Assembly (NCBI GenBank): GCA_023957995.1
Contig: JAMLGK010000004.1
Span: 62,001-126,000 of the forward strand
DNA: 64,000 nucleotides
Direction: 5' to 3'
From: Microthrixaceae bacterium
GTDB taxonomy: Bacteria > Actinomycetota > Acidimicrobiia > Acidimicrobiales > Microtrichaceae
The translations under genes and the position numbers were made by a program. Of the stretch, positions 1 to 8,339 are shown piece after piece. The notes under the pieces were generated by a model. The model searched no databases. It saw only the letters and a list, made by a program, of their open reading frames with translations, and was not told where the DNA came from. Numbering within the stretch: the stretch's first letter is position 1; every line of letters starts with the position of its first letter.

Positions 1-580
1 CCGCCTGGCCCAACACATCGGACAGGTCGGGCGGGACGACGCGATCTGCCTGCAGCGAAGGCTCGGGCACGACCGGCCAGGGTTGGTCACCCCGAAGTGC
101 CGCGAGCACCTCGCCCAACGACGATGCCCCGAGTGCGTCCTCACGCACCAGGCGCGCCTCGGCGAGCACCGCCGCCGGAACCACCGGACGACCACCGCAT
201 GCAGCCGCCAGCGGCACCATCCCCAACAACGGACGCAGGGAGCCGTCGAGACCCAGCTCCCCCAGGAAAGCCAGACCCTCCACCGACTCGACCGGGACGT
301 GCTCCTCGGCTGCTGCCAGCGCCACCGCCATGGCGAGGTCGAGTCCGGCCCCCACCTTGCGCAGACCCGAAGGGGCGAGGTTGACCGTGGTCCGGCGGTT
401 CGGCCAGGGACCGCCCGATGAGAGCAACGCCGAGCGGACCCGGTCGCGCGACTCCCGGCACGCGGTGTCGGGCAACCCGACGATCGTGTAGCCGGGCAGC
501 CCGTTGCTGGTGTGGGCCTCCACGCGGACCGCGTGGCCCTCGACGCCCAGAAGACTTGCGGACTCGACGCTTGCGAGCAC
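1..580 (-). CDS. comM: ComM/YifB-family Mg-chelatase-like AAA+ ATPase (N-terminal part)
   Basis: This is the first 193 codons of a YifB/ComM protein; the rest lies beyond the window start. ComM-type proteins are hexameric AAA+ helicases that act in branch migration during natural transformation. The family N-terminal motif is clear: VRVEAHTSNGLPGY at residues 18-31, followed by VGLPDTACRESRDRVRSALL. It is the fold preceding the ATPase, so Walker motifs are not yet reached. The start is GTG at 580, with a GGAGG ribosome-binding site 7-8 bases upstream. Position next to yraN and rplS is the usual actinobacterial arrangement. It is divergent from the small membrane-protein gene at 781. Family call is secure; cellular role in this organism is inferred. 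Confidence 0.92.
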   Translation of the reverse strand, partial: MLASVESASLLGVEGHAVRVEAHTSNGLPGYTIVGLPDTACRESRDRVRSALLSSGGPWPNRRTTVNLAPSGLRKVGAGLDLAMAVALAAAEEHVPVESVEGLAFLGELGLDGSLRPLLGMVPLAAACGGRPVVPAAVLAEARLVREDALGASSLGEVLAALRGDQPWPVVPEPSLQADRVVPPDLSDVLGQA

Positions 581-767
581 CCCGTACCTCCAGTTCGACC
601 ACCGGTTGCCCCGAGGGCACTCCGAGTGGTTGTTCGAGGTAGCCGGAGCTACGCGCCCGCCGTTCGCACACCCCGGACCCAGAGCCCGGAGCCGGGAGGA
701 TCGGCCGGTAGGACAGAAGGTATCCGGAGGGTGCGACAGCCATGGTGGTCCCGAGGCCGCAGTGACC

Positions 768-773
768 GATAAT
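768..773 (+). promoter_or_regulatory. Probable leaderless -10 box of the 36-residue membrane protein gene
   Basis: GATAAT lies 7 bases before the ATG at 781. Its spacing matches the leaderless pattern seen at many other genes in this window, and there is no ribosome-binding site. Confidence 0.4.
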
Positions 774-780
774 GGACCCG

Positions 781-891
781 ATGGGCCTCAATCCTCACCG
801 CCAACACCGACGCTCGGCAGCCGACATCGTCCTCGTGGTCGGTTGCCTGCTCGTGATCGCCGCGGTGACCACCTGGGCCATCCTGGGCTGA
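781..891 (+). CDS. Small single-pass membrane protein (36 aa)
   Basis: A 36-codon reading frame encodes MGLNPHRQHRRSAAD, a basic N-terminus, followed by one hydrophobic segment (about residues 16-35, IVLVVGCLLVIAAVTTWAIL) that ends the protein. The positive-inside rule predicts the N-terminus in the cytoplasm. An in-frame ATG at 772 is possible, but a GATAAT box 7 bases before 781 favours 781 as a leaderless start. The stop is only 6 bases before the next start at 898, so the two are probably cotranscribed. No family function is known to me. The gene is real-looking because of the clean hydrophobic profile and tight linkage, but it is short. Confidence 0.6.
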   Translation: MGLNPHRQHRRSAADIVLVVGCLLVIAAVTTWAILG

Positions 892-897
892 CGGCCG

Positions 898-1116
898 ATG
901 CCCAGGTTCCTCGACCACACGGCCACCGCGGAGTGCGAGGTCCGGTTCGTGCAGCCCTACGAGGCCCACAAGGCCTACCTGTGTCCCGGCTGCAACCGCG
1001 ACATCCCGGAGCGCACGGGCCACGTGGTGGCGGTGCCGCTGGATGCCCCGGATCTGCGTCGCCACTGGCACCGGGGCTGTTGGACCCACCGCCTCCGCCG
1101 GGCTCCACGCGAGTAG
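898..1116 (+). CDS. Small putative zinc-binding protein (72 aa)
   Basis: A 72-residue protein with a CPGC pair at residues 29-32 and a HWHRGC cluster at residues 56-61. This gives a plausible Cys2-His/Cys-type zinc site. Basic tail (RLRRAPRE). It resembles short actinobacterial proteins that share a CPGC-RHWHR-CW pattern and are usually left as hypothetical; that recollection is not verified by a search. It follows the 36-aa membrane protein by 6 bases, so they are likely one transcript, divergent from comM and convergent with yraN. Function unknown. A nucleic-acid or protein-binding role would be only a guess. Confidence 0.75.
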   Translation: MPRFLDHTATAECEVRFVQPYEAHKAYLCPGCNRDIPERTGHVVAVPLDAPDLRRHWHRGCWTHRLRRAPRE

Positions 1117-1174
1117 TCCCTCGACGACGAGTATTCCCCCCGGGAACGAACGGTCCTCCAGGGCGAACGGCCCC

Positions 1175-1573
1175 TCAGAACGCGTCCTGGCGCACCTCCA
1201 CCGCGCTCCCGATCACACCTGCCACATCGAACCGCAGCGACCGAGCGCCCGCCGTCTCGCAGCGGAGGAACTCGAGTGCCGCCGAGCGAAGACGACCCTG
1301 TCGGCGCCGGTCCACGGCCTCGAAGGGACTTCCGAAACGCTCCGAGGTGCGGGTCTTCACCTCACAGAAGACCACGGTGGAACCCGTGCGCAACACGAGG
1401 TCGAGTTCTCCCGCGGGGCAACGCCAGTTGCGTGCGATCAGCTCGTAGCCACGTTCGAGGTACCAGGCCGCCGCCAGGTCCTCGCCATGGCGGCCCAACG
1501 CGAGGTGGGCGCCGCCGGAGTCCGGCCGCTCACGAGGTACTGGGCGGATGGACCTTGCTGGATCGACGGACAT
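1175..1573 (-). CDS. yraN: UPF0102 (YraN) family nuclease-fold protein
   Basis: YraN proteins have a restriction-endonuclease-like fold and are found beside comM, rplS and rnhB; no activity is firmly assigned. The sequence shows the family core: [32 protein letters not shown] (the E-x-D of the PD-(D/E)xK fold), then VVFCEVKTR supplying E-x-K. Length is 132 residues, normal for the family. Start chosen at ATG 1573 because of an upstream GGAG/GGTGGG site; a longer frame to 1627 lacks such support. It lies just downstream of rplS on the same strand. Confidence 0.9.
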   Translation of the reverse strand: MSVDPARSIRPVPRERPDSGGAHLALGRHGEDLAAAWYLERGYELIARNWRCPAGELDLVLRTGSTVVFCEVKTRTSERFGSPFEAVDRRRQGRLRSAALEFLRCETAGARSLRFDVAGVIGSAVEVRQDAF

Positions 1574-1689
1574 TGTCCCACCTCTCCGACAACAGCTGTC
1601 GGCTCGCCCCGACGGAATGCGGAGCAATGAGGGGGAGGAGCTGGAACTGCGAGCGCGGTCTCTTGTCCGAGAACCCCGAACGGAGAGAG

Positions 1690-2034
1690 TCAGTCGCGCT
1701 TCTCGCGCACCTTGGCGGCCTTACCGATCCGGTCACGGAGGTAGTAGAGCTTCGCCCGACGCACATCTCCGCGGGTGAACACCTCGATGTGATCGATGAT
1801 CGGCGAGTGGAGGGGGAAGGTCCTCTCCACACCCACGCTGTTGGAGAGCTTGCGGACGGTGAAGCTCTCGTGGAGCCCACTCCCCCGCCTGGCGATGACC
1901 ACGCCCTGGAACATCTGGAGACGTTCCTTGTTGCCCTCGACGACCTTCACGTGCACCTTCAAGGTGTCGCCGGCCGCGAAATCGGGGATGTCGTCCCGCA
2001 TGCTCGCCTGGTCGATCACGTCGGTGGACTTCAT
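1690..2034 (-). CDS. rplS: 50S ribosomal protein L19
   Basis: L19 sits at the 30S-50S interface of the ribosome. All 114 residues match the family: [22 protein letters not shown] near residue 25, [11 protein letters not shown] around 69-79, and [21 protein letters not shown] at the C-terminus. The start ATG has AGGAG 6 bases upstream. It follows trmD with a 142-base gap. In many actinomycetes lepB and rnhB lie between rplS and yraN; here they are absent. Confidence 0.98.
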   Translation of the reverse strand: MKSTDVIDQASMRDDIPDFAAGDTLKVHVKVVEGNKERLQMFQGVVIARRGSGLHESFTVRKLSNSVGVERTFPLHSPIIDHIEVFTRGDVRRAKLYYLRDRIGKAAKVREKRD

Positions 2035-2176
2035 TGCGTTCTCCTGGGAGGGCCAGGGCGGTGATCCGCCAGCCCGGTCTGCGATGCGGTGCACCATCGG
2101 TGGATGCACGGAGGAGCCATCGTAGCCAGCCGGAGCGCCGCTACGAAAGCCACGCAGGCGCCCATGTCCGCACATC

Positions 2177-2986
2177 TCACTCCCGGGGCGGGTCCGGTTC
2201 CTCCGGGAACTCCTCCAGCAACGCCAGATCCCCGGCGTCGAGTCCCCCCATCGCGTCGATGAGATCGGGGCGTCTCCGCATCGTGCGCCGCAGCGACATG
2301 GCCCGGCGCCAACGCTGCACCCTCGCGTGGTCACCGCTGCGGAGAACCTCGGGGATGACCCAACCGCGGTACTCCGCCGGCCGTGTGAAGTGCGGGTACT
2401 CGAGTAGTCCATCGCTGAAGGACTCGTCCTCGGCAGAAGCGCTGTTGCCGATCACCCCCGGAACCAGTCGCACCACCGCCTCGAGAACCGCCATGGCAGC
2501 GACCTCCCCACCGTTGAGCACGTAGTCGCCGATCGAGATCTCCTCGTCCACGAGGTGATCGTGGACCCGTTGGTCGATCCCCTCGTAGCGTCCGCAGAGC
2601 AGACTGAAGCCGCCAGCCACTGCCAGCTCGGCTGCCCTGGCCTGGTCGAACCGGGCTCCGGCCGGCCCCAGCGCGATGATCGGGCGGGGCGGGTCGACGG
2701 CTTCGACCGAGGAGAAGATGGGTTCCGGCTTCATCACCATGCCGGCTCCACCACCGAAGGGCGAGTCGTCCACGGTTCGGTGGACGTCGCTGGTGTGCTC
2801 GCGGATGTCGTGCACCCGTAGATCGATCAGTCCTGCCTCGCGGGCCTTGCCCAGCAGGCTGTGAGCGGCGAACCCGGTGACCATCGGCTCGAAGATGGTG
2901 AACACGTCCACACGGAGCCCGCCCGGGCGCGATCCCGCTGAACCCGACCCCGGTGAGGCATCTGCGGCGCCGTCGTGCGAGCTCAC
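2177..2986 (-). CDS. trmD: tRNA (guanine-N1)-methyltransferase
   Basis: TrmD methylates G37 of tRNA using S-adenosylmethionine, through a trefoil-knot SPOUT fold. Diagnostic segments are VDVFTIFEP (26-34), [15 protein letters not shown] (75-89), [12 protein letters not shown] (129-140) and [15 protein letters not shown] (151-165), the last two forming the SAM-binding knot. A 25-residue Gly/Ser-rich N-terminal extension precedes the core. The start overlaps the rimM stop by 4 bases, but an internal GTG at 2911 would give a normal-length protein. Part of the rpsP-khpA-rimM-trmD-rplS operon. Confidence 0.97.
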   Translation of the reverse strand: MSSHDGAADASPGSGSAGSRPGGLRVDVFTIFEPMVTGFAAHSLLGKAREAGLIDLRVHDIREHTSDVHRTVDDSPFGGGAGMVMKPEPIFSSVEAVDPPRPIIALGPAGARFDQARAAELAVAGGFSLLCGRYEGIDQRVHDHLVDEEISIGDYVLNGGEVAAMAVLEAVVRLVPGVIGNSASAEDESFSDGLLEYPHFTRPAEYRGWVIPEVLRSGDHARVQRWRRAMSLRRTMRRRPDLIDAMGGLDAGDLALLEEFPEEPDPPRE

Positions 2987-3477
2987 AGCTCGAACAGACC
3001 GGCCGGGGTGGCGACCTCCACGACCCCTTCGGTCGGTCCATCCACCACGAAGGTGACCGGGACGAGTGCACCTGAGTCGAGTTCGAGGAGATCGGATGCC
3101 GGATTCGAGATCACCGACACCACCGAACCGCGGTCGGTGCCGTCGGTCTCGACCACCCGACAGCCCACGAGTTCATGCACCCACAGAACACCTTCGGTGG
3201 CGTCCAGTGGTTCCGAGAAGAGCACGGTTCCCCTGAGAGCATCGGCCTGTTCGCGTTGGTCGTATCCGCGGAAACGCATGAGCCAACGGGTCTGGTGCTG
3301 GCGCGACTCGACGACCTCGAGTGGGCCGACCGACGACGTGAACACGGCGCCGACAGCTCGTCGTTCTGGTCGGTCCGAGGTCAGTTCGACGAGTACCTCG
3401 CCGCGCAGGCCATGGGCCTTGGCCACCCGGCCCACCTCGAGCATGCCCTCGGGCGGGGTCTCGGGTGGTTGCTGCAT
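2983..3477 (-). CDS. rimM: 16S rRNA processing protein RimM
   Basis: RimM assists late maturation of the 30S head and binds protein S19. The 164-residue protein has the usual two parts: an N-terminal RimM domain (LEVGRVAKAHGLRGEVLVEL, residues 13-32) and a C-terminal PRC barrel (LWVHELVGCRVVETDG, then SDLLELDSGALVPV and a closing GLFEL). It lies 15 bases after khpA and overlaps trmD by 4 bases, so it is translated within the rpsP operon. Confidence 0.96.
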   Translation of the reverse strand: MQQPPETPPEGMLEVGRVAKAHGLRGEVLVELTSDRPERRAVGAVFTSSVGPLEVVESRQHQTRWLMRFRGYDQREQADALRGTVLFSEPLDATEGVLWVHELVGCRVVETDGTDRGSVVSVISNPASDLLELDSGALVPVTFVVDGPTEGVVEVATPAGLFEL

Positions 3478-3492
3478 TCAGTCCAGGACTTC

Positions 3493-3747
3493 TCAGTCCA
3501 CGAATTCGATGTCGACCTCGACGCCGTCGCGCACCGCTGCGGCTCGGGTGACCACACGAATCGCGTTGGCCATGCGGCCACGTTTGCCGATGACCCGACC
3601 CATGTCGCCGTCAGCGACCGAGACGTTCAGCTCCAGGCGATCGCCCAGATCCGCGACCTCGACACTCACCTCATCGGGGTTGTCGACCAGTGAACGGGTC
3701 ATGTGTTCCAGCACCGCCACAGCATGGGTGGCCTGATCGTCGCTCAC
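3493..3747 (-). CDS. khpA: KH-domain RNA-binding protein KhpA
   Basis: An 84-residue single type-II KH domain. The nucleic-acid-binding loop is seen as GRVIGKRGRMANAIR (GxxG = GKRG) around residues 50-64. KhpA, often with KhpB/Jag, is a global RNA chaperone involved in cell-wall and division control in Gram-positives. It overlaps rpsP by 4 bases (ATGA) and precedes rimM, its standard location. Confidence 0.95.
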   Translation of the reverse strand: MSDDQATHAVAVLEHMTRSLVDNPDEVSVEVADLGDRLELNVSVADGDMGRVIGKRGRMANAIRVVTRAAAVRDGVEVDIEFVD

Positions 3748-4016
3748 TTCGCGGCCTTCGACGCCTCGAATTCCTCCCAGGCGCCGGAGATCTCCAGGAG
3801 CTTGCGCACCCGTTCGGAGGGAAGGGCGCCGTGGCGCAACCAGTGGATGACCTTCTCGTTGTCGACGGTGATGGCGGACGGCTCGCGACGCGGGTCGTAG
3901 GTGCCCACGATCTCGAGGTAGCGGCCGTCACGCGGGGACCGGCTGTCGGCCGCAACGATGCGGTAGGAGGGTTGCTTCTTCTTGCCCACCCGGGTGAGGC
4001 GGAGTCGAACTGCCAC
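3744..4016 (-). CDS. rpsP: 30S ribosomal protein S16
   Basis: S16 stabilises the 5-prime domain of 16S rRNA. The 90 residues carry the family signature: MAVRLRLTRVGKKKQPSYRI at the N-terminus, SPRDGRYLEIVGTYDPR, then an amphipathic C-terminus with SERVRKLLEISGAWEEF. First gene of the rpsP-khpA-rimM-trmD-rplS operon on the minus strand, 158 bases downstream of ffh. Confidence 0.98.
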   Translation of the reverse strand: MAVRLRLTRVGKKKQPSYRIVAADSRSPRDGRYLEIVGTYDPRREPSAITVDNEKVIHWLRHGALPSERVRKLLEISGAWEEFEASKAAK

Positions 4017-4174
4017 GGTTGTGTATCTCTTTCAGCTGCGATCAGAGGTTGTCACGGGTTCGCACGCGGACCCGAGGTCGTCTCGACCCGGTCGTGCGGA
4101 TCGGCGGCGAGGGTCAATGATGGTCCCCCGGAGGCCCTGTGGGCAACTCCCGGGATTTCGGTGGGCGACCGAGG

Positions 4175-5641
4175 TCAGCCGAGCCCGCCGCCCGGACCCT
4201 TCAGGGCGTCGGGGAGTTGGGCCTCCATCTCCTCCCTGGTGGGGAGCTGGAACGATGACTTCGGGGCCTTGGGACCGCCCTTCGGCGTGACCCTGCCGCC
4301 CTTGCGTCCCTTCTTGCCCTTCTTCTTGCGCTTCGGGGTCTTGCCCATCTGCTGCATCATCTGGCGCATCTGACGGAATTGGGCCACCAGCTGGCTCACG
4401 TCGCCCGCCGATGTTCCGGAACCGCGGGCGATCCGGCTCCTGCGGCTGCCGTCGATGATGTCGGGATCCACCCGCTCGGCGGTTGTCATCGAGTGGATGA
4501 TTCCCTCGATCCGGGCGATGTGGTGATCCTCGATCTCCACATCGCGGACCTCCTTGGGCACGCCGGGCATCATCCCCATCAGCCCCGAGAGCGGACCCAT
4601 CTTCTTGATCGACTGCATCTGCTCCAGGAAGTCGTCGAGGGTGAAGGTGCCCTCGAGCATCCGTTGGGCTGCCTCTTCGGCCTCCTCGGCCTCGAATGCC
4701 TGCTCGGCCTTCTCGATGAGGGTCGCCAGGTCGCCCTCGCCGAGGATTCGTCCGGCCAGACGATCCGGATGGAACAGATCGAAGTCCTCGATCTTCTCGC
4801 CGGTGGAGGCGAAGGCGATCGGCTTGCCCACCACTTCCTTGACCGACAGGGCGGCGCCGCCGCGGGCATCGCCGTCCAACTTGGTGAGGATCACGCCGTC
4901 GAGTGCGAGCGTCTCGTTGAACGACTCGGCGACACCCACCGCGTCCTGGCCGGTCATGGCGTCGACCACCAGGAAGGTGTAGTCCGGCTCCAGTTCCGCC
5001 GAGATCTGGCGGACCTGTTCCATCATCTCGGTGTCGATGGCCAGGCGGCCGGCGGTGTCACAGATGAGCACGTCGCGGCCCAGGGCCCGAGCCTCGTCCT
5101 TGGCTGCCCGGGCGACCTCCAGGGGGTCACCCACACCGGAGGCGACCACGTCGTCCGGAGCGGAGAAGACCGGCACGCCCACCTGCTCGGCGAGGGTGCG
5201 CAACTGCTGCACCGCCGCAGGGCGCTGGAGGTCTGTGCCGACCAGGAGTGGATTTCGGCCCTGAGCCCGGAACCAACGGGCCAGCTTGGCCGAGTTGGTG
5301 GTCTTGCCCGAGCCCTGCAGCCCGGCCATGAGCACCACCGTGGGCGGTTTGGACGCGTAGGTGATCCGCAGGGTCTCGCCGCCGAGGGTCTCGGTGAGTT
5401 CCTCGAGGACGATCTTCCGCACCTGCAGCGCAGGGTTGAGTGCACGCGACAGGTCCTCGCCGACGGCACGTTCGCGAATGCGCGCGAGCATCGACTTGAC
5501 CACGGTGAGGTTGACGTCGGCCTCGAGCAGCGCCAACCGGATCTCGCGCAGCACATCGTCCACGTCCTGGGGCGTCAGGTGGCCCTTGCCGCGCAGGCGG
5601 GTGAAGATTCCTTCGAAACGGTCGCTCAGTGACTCGAACAT
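4175..5641 (-). CDS. ffh: Signal recognition particle protein Ffh (SRP54)
   Basis: Ffh binds 4.5S RNA and signal sequences of membrane and secreted proteins, and docks on FtsY through its GTPase. Domains in order: helical N domain (1-90); G domain with GLQGSGKTT (108-116), CDTAGRLAID and TKLDGDARGGAALS; and a Met-rich M domain with MGPLSGLMGMMPG and MRQMMQQMGK. The C-terminus is lysine-rich (PKRKKKGKKGRKGG), then a 40-residue tail ending GGGLG. At 488 residues it has normal length. It is upstream of rpsP on the same strand. Confidence 0.98.
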   Translation of the reverse strand: MFESLSDRFEGIFTRLRGKGHLTPQDVDDVLREIRLALLEADVNLTVVKSMLARIRERAVGEDLSRALNPALQVRKIVLEELTETLGGETLRITYASKPPTVVLMAGLQGSGKTTNSAKLARWFRAQGRNPLLVGTDLQRPAAVQQLRTLAEQVGVPVFSAPDDVVASGVGDPLEVARAAKDEARALGRDVLICDTAGRLAIDTEMMEQVRQISAELEPDYTFLVVDAMTGQDAVGVAESFNETLALDGVILTKLDGDARGGAALSVKEVVGKPIAFASTGEKIEDFDLFHPDRLAGRILGEGDLATLIEKAEQAFEAEEAEEAAQRMLEGTFTLDDFLEQMQSIKKMGPLSGLMGMMPGVPKEVRDVEIEDHHIARIEGIIHSMTTAERVDPDIIDGSRRSRIARGSGTSAGDVSQLVAQFRQMRQMMQQMGKTPKRKKKGKKGRKGGRVTPKGGPKAPKSSFQLPTREEMEAQLPDALKGPGGGLG

Positions 5642-5767
5642 CGCCGGTCAACGCTACCGGCCTGGTGACCCCACCCGGGAACGCGACTCCCGAACGGGGG
5701 CGAGGAGCAGGGAAACCATGCCGCGAGGACATGGAACAACGGCGCCCCCCGCCCGGTTCCCACCTGC

Positions 5768-6406
5768 ATGCAATTGGACATGTTCAGTGACGTCGTCTGC
5801 CCCTGGTGCTACCTGGGCCATGCGCGGATCCGCAAGGCGATCGAACGGTTGGGCCCCGATGGGGCAGACATCTCGATCCGCTGGCGGGCGTTCCAGCTCG
5901 ACCCCGCGGCAACGGCCGACCCCAGGGACCTGGCGACCGCGATCGACCGCAAGTACGGACCGGGTGCGTTCGAGGTGATGACCGAACGGTTGGGCGCCCT
6001 GGGCGCCGAGGCGGGGATCGACTTCCGTTTCGACCGGGCGCTGCGGGTCGGCACCGTCGACGCACACCGACTGATCCAGTGGACCCAGGCGACCCAGCCC
6101 GGGGCAACCGGCGCCGTGGCGACCCGATTGTTCCGTGCCTACTTCACCGAGGGCGCCAACATCGCCGAGCATTCACAACTGGTCGCACTGGCCGCGGAGG
6201 TGGGTCTGGAGCCAGATCTGGTCGGCGAGATGCTGGCTTCTGGATCCTTCGCCGAGCAGGTGCGCGCTGATCAGGTCGAGGCCGCCTCCATGGGCGTGGG
6301 AGGGGTGCCGGCGGTCACCTTCAACGGTGCGGTCGTGATCCCAGGGGCACAGGACGTCGACACGATGGAACTCGTGCTCCGTCGCCTGCTCACCAAAGTG
6401 GGCTGA
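5768..6406 (+). CDS. DsbA-family (FrnE-like) thioredoxin-fold oxidoreductase
   Basis: A 212-residue cytoplasmic protein with no signal peptide. CPWC active site at residues 11-14 in SDVVCPWCYLG, and the cis-Pro loop MGVGGVPAVTF near the C-terminus, identify the FrnE/2-hydroxychromene isomerase branch of the DsbA superfamily. FrnE of Deinococcus is a cytoplasmic disulfide isomerase; substrate here is unknown. Divergent from ffh and convergent with the MOSC gene. Its stop codon lies inside a 15-base tandem repeat. No clear ribosome-binding site precedes the ATG; a second ATG at 5780 would remove four residues. Confidence 0.9.
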   Translation: MQLDMFSDVVCPWCYLGHARIRKAIERLGPDGADISIRWRAFQLDPAATADPRDLATAIDRKYGPGAFEVMTERLGALGAEAGIDFRFDRALRVGTVDAHRLIQWTQATQPGATGAVATRLFRAYFTEGANIAEHSQLVALAAEVGLEPDLVGEMLASGSFAEQVRADQVEAASMGVGGVPAVTFNGAVVIPGAQDVDTMELVLRRLLTKVG

Positions 6407-6435
6407 ACCAGGATGGGCTGAACCAGGGTGGGCTG
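6399..6435. repeat. 15-bp tandem repeat across the stop codon of the FrnE-like gene
   Basis: The unit TGGGCTGAACCAGG(A/G) occurs twice in full and once in part. The stop TGA of the upstream gene lies in copy 1. Confidence 0.85.
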
Positions 6436-6466
6436 GGCGAACCGGCGCACGACAGAAGCGCAGTCG

Positions 6467-6536
6467 GGGCAGGACCGTCGGGACAGGACCGTCGGGACAG
6501 GACCGTCAGGGCAACACGATCAGGGCAGGACCGTCA
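6467..6536. repeat. 14-bp tandem repeat, five copies, overlapping the 3-prime end of the MOSC gene
   Basis: The unit GG(G/A)CAGGACCGTC(G/A) is repeated five times in register, copy 4 being degenerate. The last copies include the stop codon and final codons of the minus-strand MOSC gene. Confidence 0.9.
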
Positions 6537-7416
6537 CGGGATCGTCGGCGGTAACCGTGCCCGGTCGGACCACCCACGCATAGGCGCGGGCAACTCCCGG
6601 ATACCTGTCATGGTCGATCCGGTCGAATCGCCGCTCGAGGAAGGATCCGGCGATCGATCTGCACGGGGGTGCGAACGACGAGACCTCGAGCACCACGGGT
6701 GACTCGCCCGGGCCGACCGCCATGCGGATGCCCGGGCGGATCCGTGACCAGTCGATTCCGCCCAGAGTGAGGTTCTCCCCCACCGATCCCGGTGAGATCG
6801 GATGGCCCTGCGCTGCGAGCTCGGCGATGACCTCCGACGAATAGATGCAAACGGCCTGGAAGGGCCTGCCGTGGTGGGCACGGGTCGCCTGACGATCTCC
6901 CACCAGCCCGCGGGTGCCCAACTCGGCGGTCGCGCATGGCGACTTGGGCACCCCGCCGTCGGATGAGTGCAGGTGTGCCACAACGCCCTGCTGGGGTTGG
7001 CCGATCTCGCTCGCCACCACCCTCCCGGCCGCGGACAGCAGCCGGTCGCATTCCTCGGTGGCGATGAGAAGTGGATGGTTCTCGCCAAGAACCTCACAGA
7101 GCTTCGAGCGGGCGCCGTGCTCCGCGGACAGAGCTGCGAGCTCGGTCTCGACACCGTCCGCGAGCGAGTCGAGGTCCTGGCCCATTCCTCCGGCGCTGAC
7201 GAGCACGTCCGCCATCGCCTCCAGGGCGACCAGCGCCGCCCCGGGGATCTCGTCCAATCCCTCGGTGATCCAGCGCCACCGTCGGGGCACGCTCCGGATC
7301 GTTCCGCACGAGTCCTGCAGGTCGTACTGGGTGGCGTCGAGCGTCAACGGCACCCGGGCGAGCCCCGACAACAGGGCTCTCGACCGCGACGACGGGTTCG
7401 GCGCGGTGGCGGTCAA
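6520..7416 (-). CDS. MOSC-domain protein with an extra N-terminal domain
   Basis: The C-terminal half (about residues 145-285) is a MOSC beta-barrel: GTRGLVGDRQA, GSVGENLTLGGIDW and the conserved cysteine in SSFAPPCRSI. MOSC proteins carry sulfur on Cys to molybdenum cofactor or act in N-hydroxylated-compound reduction (YiiM/mARC type). The first 140 residues are not typical: a segment rich in Leu/Glu/Ala with CGTIRSVPRRWRWITEG and ECDRLLSAAGRVVA, which I do not recognise. It overlaps the SDR gene by 4 bases, so they are cotranscribed. The 3-prime end is embedded in tandem repeats. Substrate unknown. Confidence 0.85.
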   Translation of the reverse strand: MTATAPNPSSRSRALLSGLARVPLTLDATQYDLQDSCGTIRSVPRRWRWITEGLDEIPGAALVALEAMADVLVSAGGMGQDLDSLADGVETELAALSAEHGARSKLCEVLGENHPLLIATEECDRLLSAAGRVVASEIGQPQQGVVAHLHSSDGGVPKSPCATAELGTRGLVGDRQATRAHHGRPFQAVCIYSSEVIAELAAQGHPISPGSVGENLTLGGIDWSRIRPGIRMAVGPGESPVVLEVSSFAPPCRSIAGSFLERRFDRIDHDRYPGVARAYAWVVRPGTVTADDPVTVLP

Positions 7417-8312
7417 ACCCGGTCCTTTCCCTGCATGTCCGCAGGAGGCCTGGCGTCGGCCAGCAGCGCGGTGACTATCTCCCCGGCGGCCACGGGGTCA
7501 TCCACCGGACGCGCTGTGGGTCCGCGGTGCCAACCCTCTGCGATCGCCAGGGCCACGCCCGAGGCCTCGATCACCCGGCCGGTGACCGCCGACGAGTGCA
7601 CCGAGGCCAGCCAGACCACAACGGGTGCGACCCATCTGGGGTCGAGTGCCGCCTTCGCCTGCTCATCGGCATCGCCCATGGAGAGGTCCTCGGTCATCCG
7701 GGTGAGCGCCGTCGGCGCGATCGCATTCACCGTCACCCCGTAGCGCTGGAGTTCCATCGAGGCGATGAAGCTGAACGCAGCGATCCCCGCCTTGGCAGCG
7801 CCGTAGTTCGATTGCCCCACGTTGCCGTAGATGCCCGACGACGAGGACGTGTTGATGATCCGGGCATCCACGGGGTCGCCGGCCTTGGAACGCTCCCGCC
7901 AGTGGGCCGCTGCGTGGTGCGAGGTGGCGAAGGTGCCCTTCAGGTGCACTCCGATGACCGCATCCCATTCCGCCTCGTCCATGTTCACCAGCATGCGGTC
8001 GCGCAGGATGCCCGCGTTGTTGATCAGCACGTGGAGATCGCCGAAGTGATCCACGGCTTGGTGCACGAGCCTGCGGGCACCGTCGAAGTCGGTCACGTCG
8101 TCGGTGTTGGCCACCGCCGAACCACCGGAGGCGACGATCTCGGCGACCACCTGTTCGGCAGGACCGGCGTCAGACCCGGTGCCGTCGCGCTCACCCCCGA
8201 TGTCGTTCACCACGACCCGCGCACCTTCGGCTGCCAGCCCGAGCGCATACTCGCGCCCGATTCCGCGCCCGGCACCGGTGACTATGCACACCCGGTCCTC
8301 ACAGAGTCCCAT
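7413..8312 (-). CDS. Short-chain dehydrogenase/reductase
   Basis: A 299-residue classical SDR. The NAD(P)-binding TGAGRGIG is at residues 12-19, NNAG at about 96-99, the catalytic Ser in NTSSSSG, and the YxxxK pair in SNYGAAKAG. Sequence style (GREYALGLAAEGARVVVND and the acidic GERDGTGSD insert) resembles the 3-hydroxyacyl-CoA dehydrogenase part of peroxisomal multifunctional enzyme type 2, so a fatty-acyl or steroid substrate is plausible but unproven. GGGGAG precedes the ATG by 8 bases. First gene of a two-gene unit with the MOSC protein. Confidence 0.9.
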   Translation of the reverse strand: MGLCEDRVCIVTGAGRGIGREYALGLAAEGARVVVNDIGGERDGTGSDAGPAEQVVAEIVASGGSAVANTDDVTDFDGARRLVHQAVDHFGDLHVLINNAGILRDRMLVNMDEAEWDAVIGVHLKGTFATSHHAAAHWRERSKAGDPVDARIINTSSSSGIYGNVGQSNYGAAKAGIAAFSFIASMELQRYGVTVNAIAPTALTRMTEDLSMGDADEQAKAALDPRWVAPVVVWLASVHSSAVTGRVIEASGVALAIAEGWHRGPTARPVDDPVAAGEIVTALLADARPPADMQGKDRV

Positions 8313-8339
8313 CGGTCACTCCCCTCTCATGGTCCGGTC

